Origin: Neptunomonas japonica DSM 18939
Lineage (GTDB): Bacteria > Pseudomonadota > Gammaproteobacteria > Pseudomonadales > Balneatricaceae
Direction: 5' to 3'
Assembly: GCF_000422765.1 (NCBI RefSeq)
Contig: NZ_AUGR01000022.1
Coordinates: 1 to 64,000, forward strand
Length of the DNA stretch: 64,000 nt
How positions within the stretch are numbered: position 1 is the first letter of the stretch; each line of letters starts with the position of its first letter. The position numbers and the translations under genes were made by a program. Below the pieces are notes generated by a model. It was not told the DNA's origin. It saw only the letters and a list, made by a program, of their open reading frames with translations, and made no database searches. Below are positions 26,036 to 35,029 of this stretch, piece by piece.

Positions 26036-26673
26036 AGTTCAACACCTTTTTGCGCCTTAATACCTGCCTGATAAGCATGCTTTACAACCTGCATCTCAGT
26101 TACGGTATCAGCAATATCTATTAACTCTTGCGGTGCACCACGGCCTGTAATAACCACATGCTGATTCACAGGGCGGCTTTCAACTGCCTTAATAACCGCT
26201 TGTAAATCAACATATTTGTATTTAAGCGCAATGTTCAGCTCATCAAGTACAACTAAGGCAATGTTCTCATCATTGAGAAGCTCTTCAGACTGCTTCCATG
26301 CTTTAGTTGCGGCTGCAATATCACGTTCTTTATCTTGTGTTTCCCAGGTGAAGCCTTCACCCATTACGTAATACTGTACTTCTGGGAAGCGCCTAAAAAA
26401 CGCTTCTTCGCCTGTACTGAAAGCACCTTTAATAAATTGCACAACACCAACCTGCATATCATGGCCTAACGCGCGTGCAACCATACCAAAGGCAGAGCTA
26501 CTCTTGCCTTTACCATTACCAGTATGAACAAGACATACCCCGCGGTCTTGATCAGCACGAGCAATAGACTGGTCTATTATCTCTTTTTTGCGTTTCATAC
26601 GTGCGAGGTAACGCGCTTCTCGCTGCTGCTCATCCGTTAGCTCAGATGATTCTGATAAGTGTTTATCACTCAT
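26032..26673 (-). CDS. cobO: Cob(I)yrinic acid a,c-diamide adenosyltransferase
   Basis: CobA/BtuR/CobO-type ATP:corrinoid adenosyltransferase (213 residues) that adds the upper 5'-deoxyadenosyl ligand. The P-loop is VHTGNGKGKSSSAFGM at about 49-64; EQFIKG-like VVQFIKGAF and VVLDELNIALKY follow. An N-terminal charged helix (1-40) precedes the core. Overlaps btuM by 4 bases. Confidence 0.96.
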   Translation of the reverse strand: MSDKHLSESSELTDEQQREARYLARMKRKKEIIDQSIARADQDRGVCLVHTGNGKGKSSSAFGMVARALGHDMQVGVVQFIKGAFSTGEEAFFRRFPEVQYYVMGEGFTWETQDKERDIAAATKAWKQSEELLNDENIALVVLDELNIALKYKYVDLQAVIKAVESRPVNQHVVITGRGAPQELIDIADTVTEMQVVKHAYQAGIKAQKGVEL

Positions 26674-27248
26674 AGTGTTTCAGCTCCAGAGTGACGAGTT
26701 CTATTAAACCAGCCCAGGAACAAGTAAGCAGTAATGGCACAACCTACATAGAAAAATACTGATTCAAAATGCGCAGGTGAGTACTTAATTAAGCGGTTAA
26801 TCATTTCACCCATATTCGGGTCTGTATATCGACCAGAATAAAAGTAGAAACTACCACTGGATATAATCTGGCAAACAGCAGTCCCCAGTATCAAACTACT
26901 AAACAGAGTTAGTAAACTGCTCCACTGTTCTTGGTGGCGTTTGGCATACCAGCGCCCTGCCCACCACATAGAAGCGTAAGCCGGAACCAACATAATGTAA
27001 GTGGGGGTTACGCAAAACGAACTAACGCCACCAAAAGTGATCGCCGCAAAATCAAGAAGAAACGCCTCCAAAATCAGCAACGGAAAAGACCATAACGGTT
27101 TAAGAAAAATACCTGCCAGAAAAAACACAGCCCAAGAAGCACTCGGCAAATGATCGATGGATGCGAAATGATGACCACGGGTCACCGCCATCAGCAAAAT
27201 CAAAAATGCACCGATCATCAATTGTGATCGTGGTTGAATATTCATCAT
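26670..27248 (-). CDS. btuM: BtuM-type vitamin B12 transporter
   Basis: Small inner-membrane protein (192 residues, about six helices) related to S-components of ECF transporters. The characteristic Cys79 lies in GGVSSFCVTPTYIMLVPAY. In the studied BtuM from Thiobacillus this Cys (number 80) coordinates cobalt and supports removal of the cyano ligand. That match, the size, and the position directly after btuB in a riboswitch-controlled operon make the call solid. It would take B12 or precursors from periplasm to cytosol in place of or beside BtuCDF, whose genes are not in the window. Confidence 0.88.
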   Translation of the reverse strand: MMNIQPRSQLMIGAFLILLMAVTRGHHFASIDHLPSASWAVFFLAGIFLKPLWSFPLLILEAFLLDFAAITFGGVSSFCVTPTYIMLVPAYASMWWAGRWYAKRHQEQWSSLLTLFSSLILGTAVCQIISSGSFYFYSGRYTDPNMGEMINRLIKYSPAHFESVFFYVGCAITAYLFLGWFNRTRHSGAETL

Positions 27249-27323
27249 GATAGATATCTCTTAAGTAAGTTGAACTAATGATGTTAAGTCTATGTAATTA
27301 AATACATTTATCAACACGAATTA

Positions 27324-29153
27324 TTAAGGTTGATAAGCCAGTGTAAACAAGGCAGTTGAACCCGCCTGGTTATAACCACTAATTGTTTGGTACTGCTTAT
27401 CGAGTAAGTTGCTTAGCTTGGCGCGTACTTGCCATGCCGGTGCTAACTGGTACGCGGCACGCAGATCAACAGTACCAAAGCCTTCTAAAGAGCTTGTATT
27501 ACTATCGCTGGTATAACGACGACCTTCAGCATGTAATGTTGCACCTAAAGTCAGTGCGCCAAAATCACGATCAAGATTAATATTTATAATCCTGTCAGCA
27601 CGACGCTGTAGACGATTTCCTTTATTAGCACCTGAACGGACTTCAGGGTCAAGAAATGAAAGATTACCGCTCAGCAACCATTGCTGCCATTGATAATCAG
27701 CACTGAGTTCTAATCCGCGGATACGTGCTGAATTGATATTGCTAGGCAACCATCTAAAAGGATATAAAACACTCGGTGTAGGAGCCCACGCAATCATATC
27801 TTTAAAGGTTGTTTGATAAAGCGAAGCTTGCCACTTCACGCCCTGATGCTTTCCTCTCAAGCTCAACTCAAAGGTGTCTGATTCTTCTGGTACAAGGTCA
27901 GCATTCCCTTGGTTCCCTCTAGCATCCAAAGGATAATATAAATCATTAAACGAAGGCGCTTTGAAAGCAGTACCATAAGAGGCCACAAGTTTAAGGCTAT
28001 CATTGAACGGAATTCCCCAAGCTACCCCGCCTGTCGTGTGAGAACCAAATTGCTCGTTCTCATCTCTACGAATACTGAACTGCAAATCAGACACACCTAA
28101 CGCTAATTGATATTGAGCAAAGCCCGCCCAGTTATAACGCTCTTTTTCATCAAAAGTGTTACTGGATACAATTTGATCATTTAGATAATCCACACCAAAG
28201 ATGAGCTGATTTTCATCACCTATCAGCACATCGTTTTGAATAGTGAAAGAGTCGCGCACTGTCTCAAAGCGACTTTTAAATGTGTTACCTGAAAAGGATT
28301 TTTTCTTGTTCCAGCTTCGCCCTCCAGACACGTTAACAAGCCACATATCAGATACAGCAATAGTGCTACGTGCACCCATTACTTTAGTTAGAGTGTCATC
28401 ACGGTCAGTACTAAATCCATCGTATTTATTTTCAGAATCGGTGATAGAAAAGAAACCTTCAAGCTCATGCCCGCCATCAAAGCGCTGCCCCAGTCTTAGC
28501 TGTAAGCCTTGGTTGTGATAACCATCACCATCGATATCGCCCGTAGTTTTTGAATCAAATCCATCAGTCGTAATGCCTGATGCAGTGACATTGAACCAAC
28601 GGTTTTGATCACCACCCTGAAAACCGACTTCAGCTAAAGATGTACCGTCTGAGCCTGCTGAAAGAGTAAAAGAAGGGGTTAGCTTACCTGCACCACGACG
28701 TGTGAAAATTTGGATAACGCCACCGGCAGCATCCGAACCATACAAAGATGAACGTGGTCCACGAACAATTTCAATACGCTCAACCTGGCTCAGGTTAAGT
28801 TCTTCAACACTTACTTGCCCTAGCGTAGCTGAACCAACACGGATACCATCGATCAAAATCAATGAGTTTTTTGTCGATGTGCCTCGCAGGTAAATACTAC
28901 TCGATTTACCAATGCCGCCACTGTTGGTGATCATTACACCTGGCGTTTTTTGTAATATGTCAGCCACAGTAATGGCTTGTGAACGCACAATATCTTTACG
29001 TGTGATCAAGGTGACTGAAGCCAGCGTTTCATCAACAGACTGAGCAGTACGAGAAGCTGTTACCAGTACTTCGTTAAGATTGGTTGTTTGGGCTGCAACC
29101 AAAGAGGAATAACAGCACGCCGTTGCTAAAACGGTGTTGGAAAATTTTTTCAT
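27324..29153 (-). CDS. btuB: TonB-dependent vitamin B12 receptor
   Basis: Outer-membrane receptor (609 residues) for cobalamins, energised by TonB. It has a Sec signal peptide (about 1-21), a TonB box (LNEVLVTAS), a plug domain (ITVADILQKTPGVMITNSGG...IEIVRGPRSSLYGSDAAGGVIQIFTRR) and a 22-strand barrel ending in LFTLAYQP. The Gly-Ser-Asp-Ala-Ala-Gly-Gly-Val-Ile plug motif is typical of BtuB. First gene behind the cobalamin riboswitch, so it should be repressed when cobalamin is plentiful. Confidence 0.95.
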   Translation of the reverse strand: MKKFSNTVLATACCYSSLVAAQTTNLNEVLVTASRTAQSVDETLASVTLITRKDIVRSQAITVADILQKTPGVMITNSGGIGKSSSIYLRGTSTKNSLILIDGIRVGSATLGQVSVEELNLSQVERIEIVRGPRSSLYGSDAAGGVIQIFTRRGAGKLTPSFTLSAGSDGTSLAEVGFQGGDQNRWFNVTASGITTDGFDSKTTGDIDGDGYHNQGLQLRLGQRFDGGHELEGFFSITDSENKYDGFSTDRDDTLTKVMGARSTIAVSDMWLVNVSGGRSWNKKKSFSGNTFKSRFETVRDSFTIQNDVLIGDENQLIFGVDYLNDQIVSSNTFDEKERYNWAGFAQYQLALGVSDLQFSIRRDENEQFGSHTTGGVAWGIPFNDSLKLVASYGTAFKAPSFNDLYYPLDARGNQGNADLVPEESDTFELSLRGKHQGVKWQASLYQTTFKDMIAWAPTPSVLYPFRWLPSNINSARIRGLELSADYQWQQWLLSGNLSFLDPEVRSGANKGNRLQRRADRIININLDRDFGALTLGATLHAEGRRYTSDSNTSSLEGFGTVDLRAAYQLAPAWQVRAKLSNLLDKQYQTISGYNQAGSTALFTLAYQP

Positions 29154-29326
29154 GGGTCAGATGGTGTCCTGTACGTGCCCGCCGCACGCCAATAAAATTA
29201 ATGGCACTAGCGAACAGGAATGAACAGAAACACAATAACCGAAAGGCATGAACTAGCTAACATGCTAGAACTAAAACTGTAGGGATGTGCTGCCGCTGCA
29301 TTAGCCCTCCGCTATGCCGACTGAAT

Positions 29327-29500
29327 AGTGTTTGAGGCCGGTCTCCGGACTTACGAGAGGATAGTCACCCCAACATTACGCCTTCCCATGTATGACACAG
29401 TGGCTTTTGTAATGTCTTAACTCGATTACCGTTGCGGGGGCAGTGTAGGCTTTGCCTGTTAAAAACAGTACGCACCAACTTCCCGTTTAAAATCCTGCTT
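29327..29500 (-). promoter_or_regulatory. Cobalamin (AdoCbl) riboswitch
   Basis: On the minus strand the leader has the conserved elements in order: GGGAAGTTGGTG near 29484, the CTGCCCCCGCAACGGTAA core near 29440, and the B12 box AGTCCGGAGACCGGCC at 29334-29353. A GC-rich helix and G-rich segment downstream (about 29280-29330) could form the expression platform. It leads the btuB-cobS operon. Boundaries are approximate. Confidence 0.97.
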
Positions 29501-29528
29501 TGCAACAAGACTACCAAAAACTGTGTGC

Positions 29529-29557
29529 ATTCTAGGGAGATGAACCGGCGGGGTCAA
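29529..29557 (-). promoter_or_regulatory. Sigma-70 promoter of the btuB-cob operon
   Basis: Minus-strand TTGACC (-35, 29552-29557), an exact 17-base spacer, and TAGAAT (-10, 29529-29534). Transcription would start near 29522, just before the riboswitch, giving a leader of about 370 bases. Confidence 0.8.
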
Positions 29558-29626
29558 CATCAAAAGTCATGAATAAATTTAACGATAAACCACGCTCTAT
29601 TCATCTATGATTTTTATCAAGGCTGA

Positions 29627-29655
29627 TAAAAAAACAAGCGCGTAAAACGCGCTTG
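29627..29655 (-). terminator. Intrinsic terminator of the zinc transporter operon
   Basis: Minus-strand CAAGCGCGT/ACGCGCTTG stem with a 3-base loop followed by a T-run, about 40 bases after the ABC permease stop. Confidence 0.93.
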
Positions 29656-29696
29656 AGTGAAGGGTAACATTGTAATTTTTTGAAACGAGCTGTTAA

Positions 29697-30467
29697 TCAA
29701 GATGGTGTCTGGGTAACTGCCTCCATTCGACCAAACCGCTGCTGTAAACCCAGCGCAATAAGAAGGGATAAAATGACGCTAACAACAACGCAAGCCGCTG
29801 CAGGAAGGTCGTAGAGCCAAGCAGCGGTTAACCCCACAACAAAGCCCATAGATCCAACTAAGTACGACCAAGCTTTTGACCTGTTGTGCACAATAGACGC
29901 CAGAGCTGGCGCTATCAGGCAAACAAACACCAGATAGATTCCCGCTTTAACAACAGAAAGGGTGATTGTGACCGCAAAAACGAGATAGAAAAAGCGCTCT
30001 AATTTTTCCGGCCAGATATGGGCAAGTAACTGCACACCTACTGCAACCAGAGCGAGTAGCGTAAGGTCTTGCCAGCTCAACCAGAGAATATCTCCACTTA
30101 ACGTACGAGTTAACAGTTGGCCACCCTTTGGCTGCCCCGCCACCAATAATACTAATGCTGAAGCAGCAGTGACGTATATTAAGCCTATAAATGCCTCACG
30201 CCACTCGGGAAAGCTTCTATTAATCCAGGCGACTAACCCAACTCCTAACAAAGCAAACAATACTGCAATACCCTGTATAAGCCATTGGTTATTATCGTGC
30301 CAATGCACCTGACTGACTAGCACTGTTCCTAATGCAGCCACTTGAGCAATCGCTAGATCTATAAAAACGATCCCTCGTTTTAGCACTTGATAACCCAGCG
30401 GAATGTGGCTTGCCAAAATCAATAAACCGGCTACCAATACGGGCAACCCTATTTCGAGCATCTGCAC
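29697..30467 (-). CDS. ZnuB-like metal ABC transporter permease
   Basis: ABC-3 family permease (256 residues, about eight membrane helices) for divalent metal uptake. It has LLILASHIPLGYQVLKRGIVFIDLAIAQVAALG near the N-terminus and the coupling-region GIYLVFVCLIAPALAS. The GTG at 30467 shares its G with the upstream TAG stop; an ATG two codons later is the alternative start. It follows the ZnuA-like gene, and a Zur-type palindrome controls the operon, so zinc is the likely substrate. No ATP-binding subunit gene is present in the operon. Confidence 0.9.
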   Translation of the reverse strand: MQMLEIGLPVLVAGLLILASHIPLGYQVLKRGIVFIDLAIAQVAALGTVLVSQVHWHDNNQWLIQGIAVLFALLGVGLVAWINRSFPEWREAFIGLIYVTAASALVLLVAGQPKGGQLLTRTLSGDILWLSWQDLTLLALVAVGVQLLAHIWPEKLERFFYLVFAVTITLSVVKAGIYLVFVCLIAPALASIVHNRSKAWSYLVGSMGFVVGLTAAWLYDLPAAACVVVSVILSLLIALGLQQRFGRMEAVTQTPS

Positions 30468-31363
30468 TACTGAACTTCCTGTAGCTGAATAAGAAGGTAA
30501 TCAAATAGACGTTGGAGGTTATTAATATCCCCTTTCAGATCCACTGTTGCAGGTAGGTTTAGGTGTTTAACCCCTGTTTTATCAGACATCCAGCGCGCTG
30601 CTCGATCGTTCTGATACCAATTGGTAATAATAGCAACGGGTTGTTCTTGACGAGCATCGTCAATCAAGGATTGTGCATGCGCCATCGTTGGTGGCACACC
30701 CGGTTCTGGCTCCAAATCGGCAATAGCATCCATGCCTGCCCACTTAATCAGATAACTAAAGCTGGTATGTTGCACAACCACAGGCTGACCTATTAACGTC
30801 ATTGCTTGCTGTTGCCACTGTTCCATCGATTTCTGCCAGTGCTTTTGCCATTGTTCAAACGCCTGCTGATATAACTGCTGAGAATCAGAGTCAATGCGCT
30901 GTAAACGCTGACTAATCACCAAGGCCAATTTCAATACCCGGTCAGGATCTAGATGAAAATGAGGGTTACCTTCTGGATGAACATGCTTGGTACTAAAGAA
31001 TTCAGTTTCATGTTGATCTATCGTCTTAATATATTGAGACAGGTAAAGCATGCCATCGGCACCATCAATAACCTTTCGGTTAGCTGCACGCTTTTGTAAT
31101 GCGGGAAGCCAACCAGATTCCAGCCCCGCCCCGCTACAGATAACTAAATCAGCTTTCGCTAACTTTGAGATCAAGCTGGGACGTGCTTCAATATAGTGCG
31201 GGTCCTGATAGACATGAGTAGCACTAAAGACTTTGGCTCCGGGCGCTAACTCCTCACTGAGTGCAGCCCATTCTGGTTCGCAGGTGAAAATGGTTAAAGC
31301 TTGCGCGGTATTAACCAGCGCAAGCAAACTTAGGGCAAATAACTTAGAAGCTATGCGCAGCAT
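30467..31363 (-). CDS. ZnuA-like periplasmic metal-binding protein
   Basis: Substrate-binding protein of the cluster A-I (ZnuA/TroA) family, 298 residues from ATG 31361-31363; the frame is open farther upstream but that part overlaps the previous gene and lacks a signal peptide. From this start a Sec signal peptide (about 1-22, ending TAQA) is in place, and GGA lies about 10 bases upstream. Probable zinc ligands are His in HVYQDPHYIEARP, the short His loop KHVHPEGNPHFHLDP, and VVQHTSFSYL. The His-rich loop is much shorter than in Escherichia ZnuA. Confidence 0.9.
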   Translation of the reverse strand: MLRIASKLFALSLLALVNTAQALTIFTCEPEWAALSEELAPGAKVFSATHVYQDPHYIEARPSLISKLAKADLVICSGAGLESGWLPALQKRAANRKVIDGADGMLYLSQYIKTIDQHETEFFSTKHVHPEGNPHFHLDPDRVLKLALVISQRLQRIDSDSQQLYQQAFEQWQKHWQKSMEQWQQQAMTLIGQPVVVQHTSFSYLIKWAGMDAIADLEPEPGVPPTMAHAQSLIDDARQEQPVAIITNWYQNDRAARWMSDKTGVKHLNLPATVDLKGDINNLQRLFDYLLIQLQEVQ

Positions 31364-32462
31364 GTGCACCGAATCCAATTTGGTAATGCAGTGTGATAGC
31401 GTTGTCAGCCCCTTCCATATGATTAGCATCCTGATGTTTATACTCCAGGCGTAGCCTTTGTGTATGAGTAGGCATCCAGCTCAACATGACGCTTGTTTCA
31501 GTTAAATGGCTTGCTTCCCATTCATGCTCCCCTTCATGCTCGTGCTCTTCTGCCAAGTTTACACGACCGTGTCGAATACCAGTCGACCACTTTTCATCAA
31601 ACTGATAAACCCCTGACAAGTACCAGCCATCGTAATGGTCAAATTCTGCACCATATACGTCATCAACATGGGCATATTCAGCCGCTAGCTTAACTTGCTT
31701 TTGGCGATTATTTCCTTGGGGAGCCCACTTCCAAACTAGGTCTGCCAAGTAAAGCGTTTTCCCTTGGTAGTCAGCACCATGAACGTGTCCTTCATGTTCG
31801 TGTTCCTCATGCTCATCGCCCTCTTCATCCTCATGATGACCCGATTCTTGAGTTCTATTACGTAGGTAGCTTAATCCCATCTGCCAGCGAGCGTTATTAC
31901 CAATATCGTCACCAAACTCAGTCGATAGCGTCCAAGTACCAATGCTTGATACTGAATTTTCTTCACCCAACTCATCACCCGTAAAAGCACCTGCACTCAA
32001 GCGCCAATATCGATCTGTAGGTGCCAGCCAACTCACACCGATACCATCATCAAAGTAATGTCCACCTAAAAAGGCTCTGTATAGCAAAGGTCTTTCGCTG
32101 AAGTTGTCGGAATGGCTGTGAGTAGAATTAAGGTAACCGATGTCTGCCAAAAAGCGCCCAGCTGTAACATTAAAACCGCCTGGTAGCGCTGTAGATTGAA
32201 GGTAAGCTTCTTCCAGCTGAAGATCACTCTCCTCCTCATTCCATTCACCGACCAAAGCCATGTGTGCTGTTGCAAGATCAGCAACATCCTGCGATAGGCT
32301 TAATTCGCTATGACTCGAGCCAAAACCTTCAGTACGCCCCCCTAGAGCCGTAGTTTCTGATTTGTGATAAGCATCCAAAATTACACCTACCTCAAGTGCA
32401 TGAACACTACTTGCCTGCGAGCAAAGCATAGCCGAAGCCAATACCATCGCTTTTCTTTTCAT
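31344..32462 (-). CDS. Zinc-regulated outer-membrane beta-barrel protein with His-rich loop
   Basis: Porin-like protein of 372 residues from ATG 32460-32462. GAGG sits 7 bases upstream; an in-frame TTG two codons earlier is less likely. It has a Sec signal peptide (about 1-23, ending VHA), repeated amphipathic strands, and a Phe at the end. A loop at about residues 205-227 is almost only His, Glu and Asp, and a second HEHEGEHEWE segment lies near 305, as expected for surface metal capture. It is the first gene after the Zur-like site and overlaps the ZnuA-like gene by 20 bases. Similar proteins are found in zinc-starvation operons; a direct role in zinc passage is inferred. Confidence 0.85.
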   Translation of the reverse strand: MKRKAMVLASAMLCSQASSVHALEVGVILDAYHKSETTALGGRTEGFGSSHSELSLSQDVADLATAHMALVGEWNEEESDLQLEEAYLQSTALPGGFNVTAGRFLADIGYLNSTHSHSDNFSERPLLYRAFLGGHYFDDGIGVSWLAPTDRYWRLSAGAFTGDELGEENSVSSIGTWTLSTEFGDDIGNNARWQMGLSYLRNRTQESGHHEDEEGDEHEEHEHEGHVHGADYQGKTLYLADLVWKWAPQGNNRQKQVKLAAEYAHVDDVYGAEFDHYDGWYLSGVYQFDEKWSTGIRHGRVNLAEEHEHEGEHEWEASHLTETSVMLSWMPTHTQRLRLEYKHQDANHMEGADNAITLHYQIGFGAHAAHSF

Positions 32463-32481
32463 TACCAAACCTCTAAACTCA

Positions 32482-32500
32482 AATGTTATGTTATAACATT
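32482..32500. promoter_or_regulatory. Zur-box-like operator
   Basis: AATGTTATGTTATAACATT is an imperfect palindrome close to the gammaproteobacterial Zur consensus (GTTATA-type half-sites). It lies between the divergent zinc-transport operon and the DUF1826 gene, both of which are typical Zur targets, so zinc-dependent repression in both directions is likely. Confidence 0.85.
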
Positions 32501-32529
32501 ATAATTAGTTTTTAATTTTATTGAAATAG

Positions 32530-33208
32530 GTGATTGTTTTAGGTGTGACAGAACAAGTAGAAAGTAATGTTAATTTAAAGAGTCACCAGAGTAATAATAA
32601 CTACACTACAGGGGGCTCCCCTGTAGTGATGACAACTATCTATGAAGAAATAATACACTTAGTCATATTTCAGCGGTCGTTGCCTGATGAAGTCACCAAT
32701 TATTGCCAAAGACTACCCAAGCTTTAACCTACGCTCGGTTATCAGCTATAAGACGCCAATGCAGTCGATCAAATCCTCATTACCGGACTTGGCAGGACAG
32801 CACTCATTTATAGAAGATCTTATTTTATTATTAGAAATGTATAGCTGCTTGTTTGACCTTGATGAGGTTGGTTTAAGGTCACAAGTGCTTGATCGTGCGA
32901 TGTTCCCCCGCTTCCATACAGATAAACTAGGTTGTCATCTGGTCACCACTTATCATGGGCAAGGAACGGAATGGCTCCAAAATTGCGATACAGAGCGCAG
33001 TAAGCTCGGTGCAGGTAACAAGGGGTTAAGTGACAAGAAGTCGGGATTATTCACTCATGCGGCCAGCATTCAGCAAGTAAGCGAGGGTGATATTGTGCTG
33101 TTAAAAGGCGATGACTGGTTTGCCAATGACGGATTAGGGGCGGTTCACCGATCCCCAGCCGTTGTTCCAAGCGAGAAGCATGTTGTTATAACGATGTATT
33201 TTGCCTGA
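32530..33208 (+). pseudogene. DUF1826 family gene, frameshifted
   Basis: DUF1826 proteins of unknown function are regular members of the Zur regulon. Here the family's N-terminal block (TIYEEIIHLVIFQRSLPDEVTNYCQRL) is read in one frame that ends at 32727. The rest (LLEMYSCLFDLDEVGLRSQVLDRAMFPRFHTD...LVTTYHGQGTEWL...DIVLLKGDDW...AVHRSP) is read in another frame from about 32690 to 33208. A one- or two-base indel near 32705-32725 explains this. Either the gene is broken or the assembly has an error there. Possible starts are GTG 32530 or ATG 32629; the C-terminal part alone could also be made from ATG 32687. Confidence 0.8.
32604..32628. repeat. Perfect 11-bp hairpin before the DUF1826 ATG
   Basis: CACTACAGGGG pairs perfectly with CCCCTGTAGTG around a GCT loop. 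The ATG at 32629 follows directly. It has no T-run, so it is not a simple terminator; it could mask translation start or be a remnant of a small repeat element. Confidence 0.75.
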
Positions 33209-33311
33209 GCAGAGTCCGACCTACATCTCTCAGTAATAGTCACACGTTTATTATAAGGTAGTAATTTTCAGTTTGGGGCTAAATAGGGCCTCGACTCTAA
33301 AACCGCCAGAT

Positions 33312-33347
33312 TTAATCTAGCACTGATATTTCCCAGTGCTAGATTAA
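33312..33347. terminator. Strong inverted repeat between convergent genes
   Basis: A 14-bp perfect stem TTAATCTAGCACTG/CAGTGCTAGATTAA with an 8-base loop, placed between the DUF1826 gene and the end of the acyl-CoA ligase gene. Probably ends transcription from one or both sides. Confidence 0.7.
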
Positions 33348-33352
33348 GTCCG

Positions 33353-33379
33353 AGCCACTGCATTTAAGAAGTGGCTTTT
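33353..33379 (+). terminator. Putative intrinsic terminator
   Basis: AGCCACT/AGTGGCT stem with a 10-base loop followed by TTT; second hairpin of the same intergenic region. The T-run is short. Confidence 0.5.
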
Positions 33380-33385
33380 AGGGCA

Positions 33386-35029
33386 TTAGTTATCCACTTG
33401 ATCGCGAATCAATTTTTTATTGATCTTACCAACACTGGTTTTAGGTATTTCTTCAACAATGCTGACTCGCTCAGGAATAGCCCACTTAGCAATCTGGCCA
33501 CTCGCCACATATTGCTGTAGGTGCTGCTTAATATCATCTGCATCAATCGAACTATCATCAGCAGGAACAATCATCGCAAATGGCCGCTCACCCCAGCGTT
33601 CATCTGGCACGCCGACCACTGCCACCTGATTTACCGACTCATTCTGGCTAATCAAGTTTTCCAGCTCTAGAGAAGAGATCCACTCACCGCCGGTTTTAAT
33701 CACATCTTTAATGCGATCTTTAATCTCTAACGTACCATCGGGTGAGATCGATGCGACATCACCGGTATGTAACCAACCGTTCTCCCAAAGCTCATCACTT
33801 TTTTCGGGCTCTTTGTAATAGCCTTGTGTCAACCACGGCGCACGTACCACCACTTCGCCCATAGCCTCTCCGTCATGGATAACGGGCTTACCTGCTGGGT
33901 CAACAATGCGTAGATCAACCAAACCAACCGGCATACCCGTTTTAATCCTCTCTGACATTTGCTCTTCCATCGGCTGAGCAAGGTCATCATGATGTAAGTA
34001 GGTAGCCGTTAATAATGGGCAGGTTTCAGACATACCATACGCGGTATAAAATTGAATGCCGCGTTCAGCCATATGCTTAGCCATACCTAAAGTGGGTGCG
34101 CTACCACCGGTAAGCATCTTCCAGCCTGTTAAGTCGGTAGTTTTAGCCGCATCACTATCAAGAATCATCTGCAACACTGTGGGCACACCATGCGAGAAAG
34201 TCACTTTCTCTTTGGCAAACAACTCAACCAGCTTATTTGGCTCGTAACGGCCTGGGTAAACCTGCTTAATACCTAACATGGTTGCCGTATAAGGAACGCC
34301 CCATGCATGCACATGAAACATCGGCGTCATCGGCATATAGACATCGTTTGAGCGTAACAAAGGCTGGCCTTCGTAGCAGCCTAACGTTGCTGCCATATTC
34401 AATGTATGCAGCACTAATTGACGGTGTGAAAAGTAAACGCCTTTCGGGTTGCCGGTAGTTCCGGTGGTATAAAAGGTAGTCGCTATTGAATTCTCATCAA
34501 AATCTGGGAAATCATACTGATCAGATGCGTTAGCCACTAGGGCCTCATACTCACCCAAGGTATTTAAACTCGTTTGTGCAGCACTTGCATTATCTGATAA
34601 CTGCACGTAACCACGCACACTTGGGATTTGCTCGCCAAACTGCTCAGCTAGAATCAGAAAGTCATCATGTACCAGCACATAGTTATCTTCAGCATGGTCC
34701 ATCGTGTAGATAATCTGATCAAGACTCAAACGTACATTCACATGATGCAGTACAGCGCCAATCATAGGCACTGCAAAATAAGCTTCTAAATAACGGTGAC
34801 TATCCCAATCCATCACCGCCACCGTATCGCCTGCCTGCACCCCTGCTTCTGTTAAGACATTGGCCAACTTACAGATACGCTGGTTGAGCGTTTTATAGTC
34901 GTAACGTAAAACATCACTATAGACAATTTCGTGATTAGGTTCGTAACGCTGACCAGACAGCAGCAAACTTTTAATCAGTAACGGAGATGGGTGAGCATTC
35001 TGCGAGGGAGCGAGTATTTTAGTTTTCAT
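33386..35029 (-). CDS. AMP-forming fatty-acyl-CoA ligase (AlkK/DmdB-like)
   Basis: ANL-superfamily enzyme (547 residues) that activates a carboxylic acid with ATP and CoA. The P-loop motif is [24 protein letters not shown] (A5), [13 protein letters not shown] (A7) and the C-terminal hinge and Lys ([11 protein letters not shown]) are all intact. Overall similarity is to medium-chain acyl-CoA ligases such as AlkK. The same branch includes methylmercaptopropionyl-CoA ligase DmdB of marine bacteria, so the acid cannot be named from sequence alone. Single gene, with long non-coding DNA upstream. Confidence 0.9.
   Translation of the reverse strand: MKTKILAPSQNAHPSPLLIKSLLLSGQRYEPNHEIVYSDVLRYDYKTLNQRICKLANVLTEAGVQAGDTVAVMDWDSHRYLEAYFAVPMIGAVLHHVNVRLSLDQIIYTMDHAEDNYVLVHDDFLILAEQFGEQIPSVRGYVQLSDNASAAQTSLNTLGEYEALVANASDQYDFPDFDENSIATTFYTTGTTGNPKGVYFSHRQLVLHTLNMAATLGCYEGQPLLRSNDVYMPMTPMFHVHAWGVPYTATMLGIKQVYPGRYEPNKLVELFAKEKVTFSHGVPTVLQMILDSDAAKTTDLTGWKMLTGGSAPTLGMAKHMAERGIQFYTAYGMSETCPLLTATYLHHDDLAQPMEEQMSERIKTGMPVGLVDLRIVDPAGKPVIHDGEAMGEVVVRAPWLTQGYYKEPEKSDELWENGWLHTGDVASISPDGTLEIKDRIKDVIKTGGEWISSLELENLISQNESVNQVAVVGVPDERWGERPFAMIVPADDSSIDADDIKQHLQQYVASGQIAKWAIPERVSIVEEIPKTSVGKINKKLIRDQVDN

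Noticed and set aside
31364-31429. Upstream extension of the ZnuA-like protein
   Set aside because: It would overlap the preceding gene more deeply and place 22 non-signal residues before a clear signal peptide.
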